From: Rossellomorea vietnamensis
Lineage (GTDB): Bacteria > Bacillota > Bacilli > Bacillales > Bacillaceae_B
Assembly (NCBI RefSeq): GCF_001305855.1
Contig: NZ_LIXZ01000007.1
Span: forward strand, 144,957 to 208,956
DNA length: 64,000 bases
Direction of reading: 5' to 3'
Position numbers and translations under genes: made by a program. The notes beneath the pieces were generated by a model. It was not told the origin of the DNA and did no database searches. It was given only the letters and a program-made list of their open reading frames with translations. Of this stretch, positions 49,124 through 58,269 are shown one piece after another. Position 1 is the first letter of the stretch; every line of letters starts with the position of its first letter.

Positions 49124-49492
49124 TTATTCCGCTTTCAATTCCTTCAAGATATTGATGCCAAACAACAGAATACCAACCGTCGTCAGGACCCCGCCTGTTG
49201 CAATGACCGGAACGAGTGCTTCATTCCCAAGTACAAACAGGAATAATCCGATCATCATCAGTGGCAAACCGACATTATGAAGCCAGAAATGAGCTTTGGC
49301 CAATTTGGTGGTCGATACAGCAGGGAATAAGTGATAAATGAGACCTGCAAGCGTCAGTGCCGTCCAGCCCAATAAGTTAATATGAACATGAACCGGGGCC
49401 AGGGTGTAGTCATGGACCATGGACATATAGAGCCCGATACATACACCGATCATAAAGTAAACGACTGAAATTTTAATCAGTTTGATCCCCAT
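49124..49492 (-). CDS. small heme-copper-oxidase-like membrane protein
   Basis: A 122-residue protein with four helices. I start at ATG 49492, 9 bases after AAAGGAGG; an ATG at 49501 directly abuts that site. HVHINLLGWTAL and HFWLHNVGLP resemble the heme-ligand helices of cbb3/NorB-type subunit I, but the protein is only about a quarter of that length. It may bind heme or simply descend from such subunits. It is convergent with qox and stands alone. Related short proteins occur in Bacillaceae; function unknown. Confidence 0.7.
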   Translation of the reverse strand: MGIKLIKISVVYFMIGVCIGLYMSMVHDYTLAPVHVHINLLGWTALTLAGLIYHLFPAVSTTKLAKAHFWLHNVGLPLMMIGLFLFVLGNEALVPVIATGGVLTTVGILLFGINILKELKAE

Positions 49493-49620
49493 TTTAATCA
49501 TCCTCCTTTCACTGGTAATATATGAGTATTTTGACCCCTGTAGAACGTCTCTTACGGAGTTTGAAAAATAAAAGATGGACCATTCGTCTTCGAAAATGAG
49601 GAAAGCTCTTATCAGAAAAT

Positions 49621-49634
49621 TGAAAGCGTTTTTT
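49621..49634 (+). promoter_or_regulatory. possible cre (CcpA) site upstream of aspartase
   Basis: TGAAAGCGTTTTTT matches 12 of 14 positions of TGWAANCGNTNWCA. It lies ~50 bases upstream of the -35. Weak. Confidence 0.3.
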
Positions 49635-49671
49635 TGGAATTTTTGAAATTAATGGTTTTGACCTTAAAACG

Positions 49672-49700
49672 TTGCCTACTTCGACTCAAATTGATAGAAT
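49672..49700 (+). promoter_or_regulatory. putative aspartase promoter
   Basis: TTGCCT (49672-49677), 17-bp spacer, TAGAAT (49695-49700), ~43 bases before the start. Confidence 0.55.
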
Positions 49701-49742
49701 CATCAATTAGAGACAGCTAATCCGAATACGGGGAGTAGAGAA

Positions 49743-51173
49743 ATGATAAACGTCACTAGTGGATTTAGAATAGAGAAAGATTTTCTTGGGGAAAAAGAAG
49801 TACCTGAAGATGTATACTATGGAATACAAACATTGAGGGCCGTGGAGAACTTCCCGGTCACAGGTTATAAAATTCATAAAGAGATGATCGATGCCCTCGC
49901 AGTCGTTAAGAAAGCGGCTGCACTGGCCAATATGGAAACCACCCGCCTTTATGACGGAATAGGTCAAGCCATCGTCCAGGCATCCGATGAAATCCTTGAA
50001 GGCAAGCTTCATGAATTCTTTATCGTCGATCCCATTCAAGGCGGGGCTGGTACATCCATCAACATGAATGCCAATGAGGTCATTGCCAACCGCGCACTTG
50101 AGCTCATGTCCCATCGAAAAGGTGAGTACGGGAAGGTAAGTCCGAACAGTCATGTGAATATGTCACAGTCAACCAATGATGTATTCCCGACAGTCATCCA
50201 TATTTCCACACTGAAACTGCTAGAGAAGCTGCTGGATACAATGGAGCATATGCTAAACGCCTTTAGACAGAAAGCCCAGGAGTTCGATCCCGTCATTAAA
50301 ATGGGTCGTACCCATCTGCAGGACGCTGTTCCCATTCGCCTTGGACAAGAGTTTGAGGCGTATAGCAGAGTAGTGGAACGGGATATCAAACGCATCGGGC
50401 GTACCCGTGATCATCTTTATGAAGTGAATATGGGAGCCACCGCGGTAGGAACCGGCTTGAATGCGGATCCTGTTTATATCAAGAGCGTCGTCAAACATCT
50501 GGCTGACATTAGCGGGTTGCCATTAACCGGGGCTGAACATCTGGTGGACGCCACACAAAACACCGATGCCTACACAGAAGTTTCGGCTGCATTGAAAGTA
50601 TGTATGACGAACATGTCCAAAATCGCCAATGATCTTCGTTTGATGGCTTCAGGACCGCGTGCCGGGCTTGGTGAAATTTCACTGCCAGCAAGACAGCCTG
50701 GTTCTTCCATCATGCCGGGTAAAGTGAATCCGGTCATGCCGGAACTCATCAATCAGGTGGCCTTCCAGGTGATGGGGAATGATCAGACCATTTCACTGGC
50801 CTCAGAAGCCGGTCAGCTTGAGTTAAACGTGATGGAACCTGTGCTCGTATTCAATCTCCTTCAATCGATCAGCATCATGAACAATGCGTTCAGAAGCTTT
50901 ACAGACAACTGCCTGATTGAGATTGAAGCGAATGAAACACGTATGAAAGAATATGTGGAAAACAGTGTAGGGATCATCACAGCGGTTAACCCTCACTTGG
51001 GATATGAAGTCGTATCGAGGATCGCGAGGGAAGCCATTCTAAAAGGGAAATCGGTAAGAGAGCTTTGCCTTGAATATGATGTTCTCACTGAAGAAGAGCT
51101 TGATCTGATCTTGAATCCATATGAAATGACGAATCCGGGGATTGCGGGTCGTTTGCTTTTTGATCGGGAATAA
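49743..51173 (+). CDS. aspA: aspartate ammonia-lyase (aspartase)
   Basis: A 476-residue member of the fumarase/aspartase superfamily that deaminates L-aspartate to fumarate and ammonia. The flexible catalytic loop signature is GSSIMPGKVNPVMPE; the substrate site includes GAGTSINMNANEVIANRALE, SPNSHVNMSQSTND and GRTHLQDAVP. The sequence closely resembles the Bacillus sp. YM55-1 enzyme I recall, which favours aspartase over fumarase. GGGGAG precedes the ATG. It is monocistronic with its own terminator. Confidence 0.93.
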   Translation: MINVTSGFRIEKDFLGEKEVPEDVYYGIQTLRAVENFPVTGYKIHKEMIDALAVVKKAAALANMETTRLYDGIGQAIVQASDEILEGKLHEFFIVDPIQGGAGTSINMNANEVIANRALELMSHRKGEYGKVSPNSHVNMSQSTNDVFPTVIHISTLKLLEKLLDTMEHMLNAFRQKAQEFDPVIKMGRTHLQDAVPIRLGQEFEAYSRVVERDIKRIGRTRDHLYEVNMGATAVGTGLNADPVYIKSVVKHLADISGLPLTGAEHLVDATQNTDAYTEVSAALKVCMTNMSKIANDLRLMASGPRAGLGEISLPARQPGSSIMPGKVNPVMPELINQVAFQVMGNDQTISLASEAGQLELNVMEPVLVFNLLQSISIMNNAFRSFTDNCLIEIEANETRMKEYVENSVGIITAVNPHLGYEVVSRIAREAILKGKSVRELCLEYDVLTEEELDLILNPYEMTNPGIAGRLLFDRE

Positions 51174-51182
51174 ATGATATGG

Positions 51183-51217
51183 AAACGTTCCGTTATGAAT
51201 TGACGGAACGTTTTTTT
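51183..51217 (+). terminator. terminator after aspA
   Basis: AAACGTTCCGT / ACGGAACGTTT perfect 11-bp stem, 9-base loop, T run. Confidence 0.9.
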
Positions 51218-51503
51218 GTATAATACCTTTTTGCCTCCAGTTGGGATAATAAAACGGGTTGAAAGAACCGGGTGTTTGTTCCTTTGTTTGAAGAAATCGA
51301 GAATATTTTAACGTAATCCTTTGAATATCCAGAATTTTTATAGGTGTAAAGACCTTGGGGATCGTGACTGCTGTCTTTAGAAAACCCCAATTTCTCACTA
51401 ATCATTTCTTAGTATAATAGGAGTAGAAAACGATATCACAATAATAATAAATATACGTTAGACCTGTTGTTGCTTTCTACTACGGCATCCTGGAGGTTAA
51501 GAC
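51218..51503. other. gap before the XRE-TPR gene
   Basis: No gene is supported. A TATAAT at 51413-51418 could be the -10 of the next gene but has only a poor -35 (TTTCTC). The ribosome binding site TGGAGG is at about 51490. Confidence 0.5.
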
Positions 51504-52436
51504 ATGAACATTGGGGAATGTATGAAATATTACCGAATCTATAAGGGCATGACCCAGAAACAAGTAGGGGATGGCATTTGTACCCCTGGACATATTAGTA
51601 AAATTGAAAGCGGTCACCTGCATGTGACGAAAGAAAAACTGGATCTCTTTAATCGAAGGCTCGGAATCAATATTGAAAATGAACGGAAGTCCTATGAGAA
51701 ATTACAAATGGACCTGGGTATGTGGCACGATGCGATGATCAAGCAGATCAATGGAAAAGTGGAATTATTGAAAGAAACGATTGAGCAGAATCCCCTTGTG
51801 AAGATTGAAACACTGAACGGTACATATAAACTTCTCAAAGCCCGCTATCTGATGGGGAAGGGAGATGTTCAGGAAGCAGCTTTTCTATTAAACCAGTTTT
51901 CCAATAAACGTTTGTCCTATTATATGAGGGAGTATGACCATCACTTATACTATCACTTCAATGGGATGTTCGAGCTACTGAAGGGTGATGCAAGAGAAGC
52001 CATCATACTTTTACAAAAAATTGACGCAAAGATATATATAAATTTCGAATACCACTTCCACATGGCCCTGGCCCATCACCAATTGAATCAACATGAGTCG
52101 GCCATTCATCATAGTGAGGTTTCCCTACAACACTTTAAGGAAACGTTCAATTTCAACCGCTGCATCGATGCTGCTTTGATTCAACTGGTTTCGGAATCCA
52201 ACATGGGGAAAAAGAATCTTGAAGACTTGGAAATCAAGCTTAAAGAATTGATACAGCATTGTGATAATTTGCATGATCATGGAAGAAAAGCGATCCTGTA
52301 TAGGAACTTGGGGAATGTATATCGTGAAGTGAAGAATGAGAGAAAGGCAAAGGAAGCCTTTCAAATGGCGGAACGTCTTTCGGTGATTTCAAAAGCCCCA
52401 GGGGAAGGCACCACTATGGTCGAAACGTGGGTATAA
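51504..52436 (+). CDS. XRE-family transcriptional regulator with TPR domain
   Basis: A 310-residue protein. An N-terminal helix-turn-helix (~5-60, YRIYKGMTQKQVGDGICTPGHISKIESGH) is followed by five to six TPR-like helix pairs up to ~300. This is the architecture of Rgg/PlcR/Rap-type regulators, many of which bind small signalling peptides. No small exported peptide gene could be picked out beside it. It lies between aspA and a convergent DUF2254 gene, with a shared terminator. Confidence 0.85.
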   Translation: MNIGECMKYYRIYKGMTQKQVGDGICTPGHISKIESGHLHVTKEKLDLFNRRLGINIENERKSYEKLQMDLGMWHDAMIKQINGKVELLKETIEQNPLVKIETLNGTYKLLKARYLMGKGDVQEAAFLLNQFSNKRLSYYMREYDHHLYYHFNGMFELLKGDAREAIILLQKIDAKIYINFEYHFHMALAHHQLNQHESAIHHSEVSLQHFKETFNFNRCIDAALIQLVSESNMGKKNLEDLEIKLKELIQHCDNLHDHGRKAILYRNLGNVYREVKNERKAKEAFQMAERLSVISKAPGEGTTMVETWV

Positions 52437-52440
52437 CGCA

Positions 52441-52483
52441 CATAAAAAGCTTCATCCCGTAAAATGGGATGAAGCTTTTTATG
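52441..52483. terminator. bidirectional terminator between XRE-TPR and DUF2254 genes
   Basis: A perfect 18-bp stem CATAAAAAGCTTCATCCC / GGGATGAAGCTTTTTATG with a 7-base loop. It overlaps the last codons of the minus-strand gene. Confidence 0.9.
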
Positions 52484-53864
52484 TGTTTTCATTGGCGGAT
52501 GGATAGAATTTATTTTCGATCTTCTTATACTCCTCAAGGTTCTTGGTGAGTCGTGCCAGCTTATGGACTTCCTGCAGGAGAAAGGTCTTATCCAATTCAT
52601 AGATGACTTCTCTTTCAATATGGTCAATGGTATTGCAGGCAAATGACCAAATGTTCTGATGCTTGGATGGCTGAATGGATTCAGCAATAAGGGCAAGTGC
52701 ACGCACAATGTCCGTGATGATCAAATGATTGTCTTTTGCATAGTGACGGATATAGCCAAACCCACGATACAGGTAGTAATCAAATGGTTCTGATTGAAGG
52801 ATGACCCGGATTGTGCCTGCCTCATCGATTAGATAAGGGGTGAAGGATAGGTGATCCTCTATTGTCAGCATGAGGTCTGCCATCTGATCGATGGTATTAG
52901 ACGCCGTTTTAGGGTCATCATTCCCGAGTGATTTGATGGCAACTTCGGCCAGCTTGTGAATGCCCATTTGCAAGTCTTGAATTTCAGTTTCTTTATGCCC
53001 CATTTCAATGAAATCAAGGTAGAAATTGGTTAAAATCTCCTTTGTGTCCGGTCCCCATATGCTCACGATTTCATTGCCGGCCAACACGTAATCCCCGACT
53101 TTGTAATGAAGTTCAATGACGAGATTCTCGGACTTTGCCCGTTGGATCATTCCTTGAAAATCGATTAATTGGATATACCCCGATCCCCTGGAACTCACGT
53201 GAATGATATTTTGTTTATACTGGTCCATCGTGTCACCATGTTCTGTTGTACGGTGGGTCTCCAAATCATTTTTAAGCGTCTGGTTGATCATCACTTCAGA
53301 AACCTGCTTCATATTGTACGTGATATTATGGACCTGCATCCATGTCGACGCATGATTAATGAAGAATATGAACGTGAGGGATGACAGGAACGCCAGTCCG
53401 ATCGTCATGACCGGGGCAGCAACAAACATTTCCTTCTTTGAATTTCCGATAAAAAGGAAAAGGAGGAGCACATACACGAAACTCCCATTGAAAATGCCAA
53501 GGGCGTGCTGCGTTTGTTTATCTGAAATGAAATCCAAGAGCATCCTTGGTGAGAATTGTCCACTGAACATCGTCAGCACGACGAGCAGGGAGTTAAGTGT
53601 AAAAGCACTGAGTGTCAGGATGCCTCCTATAAGCGTACTCACCAGAATGCGGGTGACCGATGAATCCATACTTAACACATCAGGCGTGTACTGTGACACT
53701 TCCAGAGAGAGATCTAAATAAAGGGTAATGGCGACCATGAGCAAGGACAGGCATATGTAAATGAAGGGCATATACCAAATGGTGAGCCTGATTTCATGCA
53801 TGCGCTGCCGTTTTGACATGAGCAAATATTTTCTGATGGATAAGGGGAGCATCTTTTTCAACAT
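52479..53864 (-). CDS. DUF2254 membrane protein
   Basis: A 461-residue protein with about four helices in the first ~190 residues, including IGGILTLSAFTLNSLLVVLTMFSGQFSPRML, the family signature. A large soluble C-terminal part follows (~200-461) with a GYVLAGNEIVSIWGP barrel-like stretch. The DUF2254 family is widespread and uncharacterised, possibly a channel or stress protein. A strong neighbour link is absent. Confidence 0.8.
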   Translation of the reverse strand: MLKKMLPLSIRKYLLMSKRQRMHEIRLTIWYMPFIYICLSLLMVAITLYLDLSLEVSQYTPDVLSMDSSVTRILVSTLIGGILTLSAFTLNSLLVVLTMFSGQFSPRMLLDFISDKQTQHALGIFNGSFVYVLLLFLFIGNSKKEMFVAAPVMTIGLAFLSSLTFIFFINHASTWMQVHNITYNMKQVSEVMINQTLKNDLETHRTTEHGDTMDQYKQNIIHVSSRGSGYIQLIDFQGMIQRAKSENLVIELHYKVGDYVLAGNEIVSIWGPDTKEILTNFYLDFIEMGHKETEIQDLQMGIHKLAEVAIKSLGNDDPKTASNTIDQMADLMLTIEDHLSFTPYLIDEAGTIRVILQSEPFDYYLYRGFGYIRHYAKDNHLIITDIVRALALIAESIQPSKHQNIWSFACNTIDHIEREVIYELDKTFLLQEVHKLARLTKNLEEYKKIENKFYPSANENT

Positions 53865-53884
53865 GATCGAACCGGTTCCTTTCT

Positions 53885-54041
53885 AGTAAATGGATATGGG
53901 TTAGTTTTCCCTCTCTAACATGGTTAAAACGTCCTTACTACAAAAAGATTAATAGAAACGGGAGTATTTTGGACTAAACCGATCGGAAATACCGCATCCT
54001 GATTCATTAGAAAGAATTTTTAAAAAATAACAAATATTCTA
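53885..54041. other. intergenic gap, no gene
   Basis: AT-rich with no supported CDS or hairpin; it must hold the promoter of the minus-strand DUF2254 gene. Confidence 0.4.
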
Positions 54042-54070
54042 TTGACGAAGGGGTGAATCCCCTATATAAT
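54042..54070 (+). promoter_or_regulatory. promoter of the hom-lysC leader
   Basis: TTGACG (54042-54047), 17-bp spacer, TATAAT (54065-54070). The spacer holds an inverted repeat AGGGG/CCCCT. Confidence 0.85.
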
Positions 54071-54112
54071 CCAATTCATACTCAAATATCAAATGAAAAC
54101 ATAACGTTATAT

Positions 54113-54270
54113 CTCTTATCAAGAGCGGCGGAGGGATAGGCCCGATGAAGCCCGGCAACCTGCAGGATCAGTCTGTAAAGGTGCCAATTCCTACAGATTC
54201 CATGTGGATCTGGAAGATAAGGGGAGGAGCATGATCAATTAGCCCTCTTCTTACAAGAAGAGGGCTTTTC
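54113..54270 (+). promoter_or_regulatory. SAM-I (S-box) riboswitch with terminator
   Basis: Conserved S-box blocks are present in order: CTCTTATCAAGAG, GGCGGAGGGA, GGCCCGATGAAGCCCGGCAACC, GTGCCAATTCC, and the closing GGAAGATAAGGG. The terminator AGCCCTCTTCTT / AAGAAGAGGGCT with TTTTCT follows at about 54241-54270. High S-adenosylmethionine should favour termination and shut off hom and lysC, placing them in methionine synthesis. Confidence 0.93.
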
Positions 54271-54347
54271 TGTATACCCTCTTTCTTACCACCACGCCTT
54301 CAGACAGGAATCGTACGTGCAGGTAATACCGGAAAAAAGGAGGCTGA

Positions 54348-55598
54348 ATGATGTCAGCGATAAATGTGGCGCTTCTGGGCTTTGGAACCGTTGGTCAAGG
54401 GGTCTGTGAAGCCATTGAAACTCATCAGGAAAGATTGAAAGAAGCACTCGGTAAAGAGGTAAAGGTAAGGGCCATCCTCATCAAGGATCCCTCTAAGCAA
54501 AGGGAAATCGATCCCTCCATCAGGGTTACGACCGATTTTAAAGACATTCTCGACATACCTGACCTTCATGTGATCTTTGAAGCGATAGTGGGAGAAGAAC
54601 CGACTTATACGTATATAACACAAGCAATCGAGAAGGGGATTCACGTCATAACGGCTAATAAAGCCATGTTTGCAAAATACGGCCCCGAGCTTCTAAAGAA
54701 AGCTTCAAATAAAGGGGTGTCCCTTGGTTTCGAAGCGACTACAGCCGGGGGGATCCCGGTCATCGGCACCATCCGTCAGCTCCTGAAGGTAAATGAAATC
54801 ACCAGCATTCAAGGCATATTGAATGGGACATCCAACTTCATTCTATCTCAAATGAGGAAACGGGGACTTTCTTTTGAAACTGCCCTAAAGCAGGCCCAAG
54901 AAAAGGGGTATGCCGAGGCGGATCCCACGAGCGACATAGAAGGATATGATGCGTTTTATAAGCTTCTGATTTTAAGTCAGACCGCCTTTGGCAGGCAGCC
55001 GGACTGGAAGGATATCAGGCGGAAAGGAATTACACATTTGACGGCGGAATGGCTGCAGGCTGCTGAGTCCTTCCGATTGCGATTTAAGCATATAGGATCA
55101 CTTGAACGGGACGGATTCAATCGCATCAGGGGAGGGGTAGAACCGGTCCTTGTCCATGACACCCATCCGTTTTACGGGGTGGAGGATGTGGAAAACGCGA
55201 TTTCCCTAAAGGGGAGTCTGGTAGGGAGAGTCACGCTGCTCGGTCCCGGAGCGGGGAAACATCCGACTGGAAGTGCCATGGTGGAGGATTTTCTCTCCCT
55301 GATAGAGGGGAAATACACCGTTGCTCCCGAAAAGACGGTGAGGAGCGAAGATACCCAAGAAGAAAGCATCAGGCAATGGGTCCTGCGGTTCAAGGAAAAA
55401 GAGGAGTATCAAAGCTGGATTACACCGTTCACCTTAAAGGACCGCATTCAGCTTGGAAATGACCTTTATGTCTTTGTCGAAGGAAGAAAAGAAGACCTCC
55501 AATCCCTTCTTCACTCACAAGAACACATTCAGGCTGTATCGATCTTAAACGAAATTCCTCTTGAAAATGAAGTGAAAGAAGGAATGGTTGTTTCATGA
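54348..55598 (+). CDS. hom: homoserine dehydrogenase
   Basis: A 416-residue NAD(P)H-dependent enzyme reducing aspartate semialdehyde to homoserine, the branch to methionine and threonine. The N-terminal Rossmann motif is LLGFGTVGQGV. Catalytic-domain motifs are TANKAMFAKYG, EATTAGGIPVIGTIRQLL, GILNGTSNFILSQM and EADPTSDIEGYDA. A C-terminal ACT-like part (~340-416) is present. AAAAGGAGG precedes the doublet ATG (54348/54351). It sits under a SAM riboswitch, so it probably serves methionine supply; a threonine-linked copy may exist elsewhere. Confidence 0.93.
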   Translation: MMSAINVALLGFGTVGQGVCEAIETHQERLKEALGKEVKVRAILIKDPSKQREIDPSIRVTTDFKDILDIPDLHVIFEAIVGEEPTYTYITQAIEKGIHVITANKAMFAKYGPELLKKASNKGVSLGFEATTAGGIPVIGTIRQLLKVNEITSIQGILNGTSNFILSQMRKRGLSFETALKQAQEKGYAEADPTSDIEGYDAFYKLLILSQTAFGRQPDWKDIRRKGITHLTAEWLQAAESFRLRFKHIGSLERDGFNRIRGGVEPVLVHDTHPFYGVEDVENAISLKGSLVGRVTLLGPGAGKHPTGSAMVEDFLSLIEGKYTVAPEKTVRSEDTQEESIRQWVLRFKEKEEYQSWITPFTLKDRIQLGNDLYVFVEGRKEDLQSLLHSQEHIQAVSILNEIPLENEVKEGMVVS

Positions 55599-55642
55599 CC
55601 GCTTTAGAAAAAGCGAAATCTGATAGAAAGTAGGGGGATCAC

Positions 55643-56839
55643 TTGAGTATCATTGTTCAGAAATTTGGTGGGACCTCTGTAGGTTCTACGGATCGAATGA
55701 AGCGGGTGGCAGGATATATTGTGAAGGAAAAAGAAAAGGGGAATGACGTCGTGGTAGTCGTATCGGCGATGGCCAATACAACGGATACCCTTGTGAAACT
55801 GGCTGGGGAACTTTCTGATGATCCCGGTAAAAGAGAGATGGATATGCTCCTCGCAACAGGTGAACAGGTCACGATTTCCCTTCTGACGATGGCCCTTCAG
55901 CATAGAGGGATGAAAGCCGTGAGCTTGACAGGTCGGCAGGCGGGAATCCGGACCGATGCAGTGTTCGGTAATGCAAAGATCACTTCCATTGATACAGGGA
56001 GGATAAAAGAGGAATTATCCAACGGGCGAATCGTAGTGGTGGCCGGTTTTCAAGGTGTCACCGAAGAGGGGGAGCTCACCACTTTAGGCAGGGGCGGATC
56101 CGACACGTCGGCTGCTGCACTGGCTTCAGCCCTGAATGCGGATCGATGCGACATTTATACGGACGTTGACGGGGTGTACACTTCCGACCCGATGGTGGTT
56201 TCACGGGCTGCGAAAATCGACGGTCTCTCCTATACCGACATGCTCCGGTTTGCCACGATGGGAGCCAATGTCCTACATCCGAGAGCGATTAAACACGCGA
56301 AGGAACACGGAGTACCTTTGATCGTTCGTTCCAGTTTAAAAGAGGGGAGGGGAACCGTCATCAGCGGGAAAGTCCAAAGAAATGATGCCATCGTAGGTGT
56401 TGCCCTCCAGGAAGAGATTTCGGTCCTTACGATCCATGGCTGCGATGGAGGGGAATCATTGATCCTCTACGATCTTGATTCCCACCATATTGAAACAGAA
56501 AGGATCAAGCATCGGCAAGACCTGGCCTTGATCATAAAAGATCAGGATGTTCCCCTCGTAAAAAAAATCGTCAGTCAGTATAACCAGGCTTACTCCACTT
56601 TTGACATAAGGGAAGATTTATCGAAGGTATGTGTGATTGGAAGCATCCAGTCTTCAGGGGAAGTAAAAGAAAAGGTGACGAATGTATTTCATGATTACCA
56701 TATAGGGAAAGTGTCCGAGTGGGAATCGTCAGTGGGCTTAAGCGCCATTGTCGATCGCTCGGATGTCGAAAAGGCCGCAAGAATCCTTCATATGCACTTT
56801 GGGTTGGATTATATTGAATCCAAAAGGGCGATTTTATAA
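55643..56839 (+). CDS. aspartate kinase
   Basis: A 398-residue aspartokinase of the monofunctional class, start TTG 55643 behind AGGGGGA. The N-terminal motif KFGGTSVGS binds ATP; GRGGSDTSAAALA and TDVDGVYTSDP complete the kinase site. Residues ~255-398 hold two ACT domains used for amino acid feedback. It phosphorylates aspartate, the first step to lysine, methionine and threonine. It follows hom by 44 bases and so shares the SAM-I leader, making it a methionine-tuned isozyme. Confidence 0.93.
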   Translation: MSIIVQKFGGTSVGSTDRMKRVAGYIVKEKEKGNDVVVVVSAMANTTDTLVKLAGELSDDPGKREMDMLLATGEQVTISLLTMALQHRGMKAVSLTGRQAGIRTDAVFGNAKITSIDTGRIKEELSNGRIVVVAGFQGVTEEGELTTLGRGGSDTSAAALASALNADRCDIYTDVDGVYTSDPMVVSRAAKIDGLSYTDMLRFATMGANVLHPRAIKHAKEHGVPLIVRSSLKEGRGTVISGKVQRNDAIVGVALQEEISVLTIHGCDGGESLILYDLDSHHIETERIKHRQDLALIIKDQDVPLVKKIVSQYNQAYSTFDIREDLSKVCVIGSIQSSGEVKEKVTNVFHDYHIGKVSEWESSVGLSAIVDRSDVEKAARILHMHFGLDYIESKRAIL

Positions 56840-56842
56840 AGG

Positions 56843-56879
56843 GAAGAAGTGTATAGTCGGCTCTATACACTTCTTTCTT
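56843..56879. terminator. terminator between aspartokinase and L,D-transpeptidase
   Basis: AGAAGTGTATAG / CTATACACTTCT, loop TCGGCT, T-rich right flank. Confidence 0.8.
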
Positions 56880-57373
56880 TATGGGGTGATGGATACCGGA
56901 GTCCCGACCGGTACGATACTTGAGAGCTCTTCCACGTCTTTGTTATTCATCCTGATACACCCTTTGGATACCGCATTCCCTATGGAGGCAGGGTTATTGG
57001 TTCCGTGGATCCCATAGCTCTCTTTGGATAAACTCATCCACATCGTGCCAAAGGGTCCCCCTGGATTCGGTGCTTTATTGATGATGATGAATTCCCCGAT
57101 GGGCGTTTCGAACAGGACCCTACCTACGGCAATGGGGTATTCTTTCACTTGGACCCCATCTTTAAATAATCGGAGGGTCCGGTTGTTAACAGACACTAGA
57201 ATATTGTAGGGATTTCCCGTTGTATCGGGGATTCCGGGGATGTTGATCGTCTGGCCCGGGTATAGTTGATTCGGGTCGATACCGGGATTAGCGTTCAGGA
57301 TGTCAGCCAGGGGGGTCCTGAAATCCCTTGATATCTGATTAAGAGTTTCTCCAGTCTTTACAGTGTGGATCAA
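56879..57373 (-). CDS. LysM-YkuD L,D-transpeptidase
   Basis: A 164-residue protein. I place the start at TTG 57373 ([13 protein letters not shown]), ten bases after AAAGGAGG, which lies inside the longer frame from 57397. A LysM domain (~1-45) binds peptidoglycan and a YkuD domain (~60-164) carries HGTN and the catalytic Cys in SKGCIRM. No signal peptide is seen, as in several Bacillus spore-associated homologs. It would form 3-3 crosslinks in peptidoglycan. A CotF-type gene lies next door, consistent with a spore link. Confidence 0.88.
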   Translation of the reverse strand: MIHTVKTGETLNQISRDFRTPLADILNANPGIDPNQLYPGQTINIPGIPDTTGNPYNILVSVNNRTLRLFKDGVQVKEYPIAVGRVLFETPIGEFIIINKAPNPGGPFGTMWMSLSKESYGIHGTNNPASIGNAVSKGCIRMNNKDVEELSSIVPVGTPVSITP

Positions 57374-57455
57374 GGGTACCAAACCTCCTTTTTTCACATT
57401 CTTATCATTCTATTCTATGTAGGAGGGGAAAAGTGGTTCAATGAGCTTACATCAA

Positions 57456-57486
57456 AAAAGCCCGCATCCATGAAGATGCGGGCTAA
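57456..57486 (-). terminator. terminator of the cotF-like gene
   Basis: AGCCCGCATC / GATGCGGGCT, loop CATGAA; T run on the minus strand side (AAAAAA at left on plus). Confidence 0.85.
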
Positions 57487-57490
57487 CAGA

Positions 57491-58129
57491 TCATTGAGGC
57501 AGGTTTTGCTGCGGGACAGTCGTATAGCTCTGAAGCATGAGCGTCATATCTTGTCCATTCAGTTGTGGAACCTGATAATACCCGTGCTTATTTTGGTAAA
57601 GGAAAATTTCATAACTCATTTCAATGAAATTCGGTACACTGTCTGCAACAACACGGCGCAACACGGGATTTGTCATCTCGAGAGCCGTCATCGCAAGGAG
57701 TGTGGCCAGGGATTTCGTCTGTCCCAGCATATAAGCGGATAAGCCTTTATCGGAAAGCTCCTGCACGGATTGATTCGGTTTTTTCGGTGCTCCGGGTTTG
57801 ATCCCATAAGTCGTCGTATGGTTTTGGGTCATTTGGTATTGTTGTGTCGGCACTACAGGGTCTTGGCCCGTCGAGAAGCTTCCTACAATGGTATTGTACA
57901 TGGTCGTCACGAAGTCGGTCTGGCGCTTGACCATATCTTTCAATTCCGGGTCCTGAATGTGCTGATCATACATTTGATATTGGTCGAGCATGCTGATGAT
58001 CCCAGCGATGACTTCATGGGCATCAAAGAGCTCGTGACCCCCATGGTCCTGACTTTGGGTGTTCATCATATTCGGTGGCATTTGAGCGCCGGGTTGCGGC
58101 ATCCCATTGGATTGACCTTGGTTATTCAT
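57491..58129 (-). CDS. CotF-family spore coat protein
   Basis: A 212-residue protein. The N-terminal ~30 residues are Gln/Pro/Asn/Met-rich (MNNQGQSNGMPQPGAQMPPN). The rest is largely helical with HEVIAGIISMLDQYQMYDQHIQDPELKDMVKRQ and the CotF-like ALEMTNPVLRRVVADSVPNFIEMSYEIF. It is probably made during sporulation and deposited in the coat. AGGAGG precedes the ATG. No clear sporulation sigma promoter was picked out. Confidence 0.85.
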   Translation of the reverse strand: MNNQGQSNGMPQPGAQMPPNMMNTQSQDHGGHELFDAHEVIAGIISMLDQYQMYDQHIQDPELKDMVKRQTDFVTTMYNTIVGSFSTGQDPVVPTQQYQMTQNHTTTYGIKPGAPKKPNQSVQELSDKGLSAYMLGQTKSLATLLAMTALEMTNPVLRRVVADSVPNFIEMSYEIFLYQNKHGYYQVPQLNGQDMTLMLQSYTTVPQQNLPQ

Positions 58130-58269
58130 ACATATTCCTCCTCAAATGGTTTCGATGATTAGAATAACCCCTTAAATTAAAATTATGTATGACTCCAGGG
58201 GGAATGGTTTAATACTTCCCGGCCTGTCCGAATACAATAGGGAGAAGTCAATTTGAAGGTGGTACGGAT

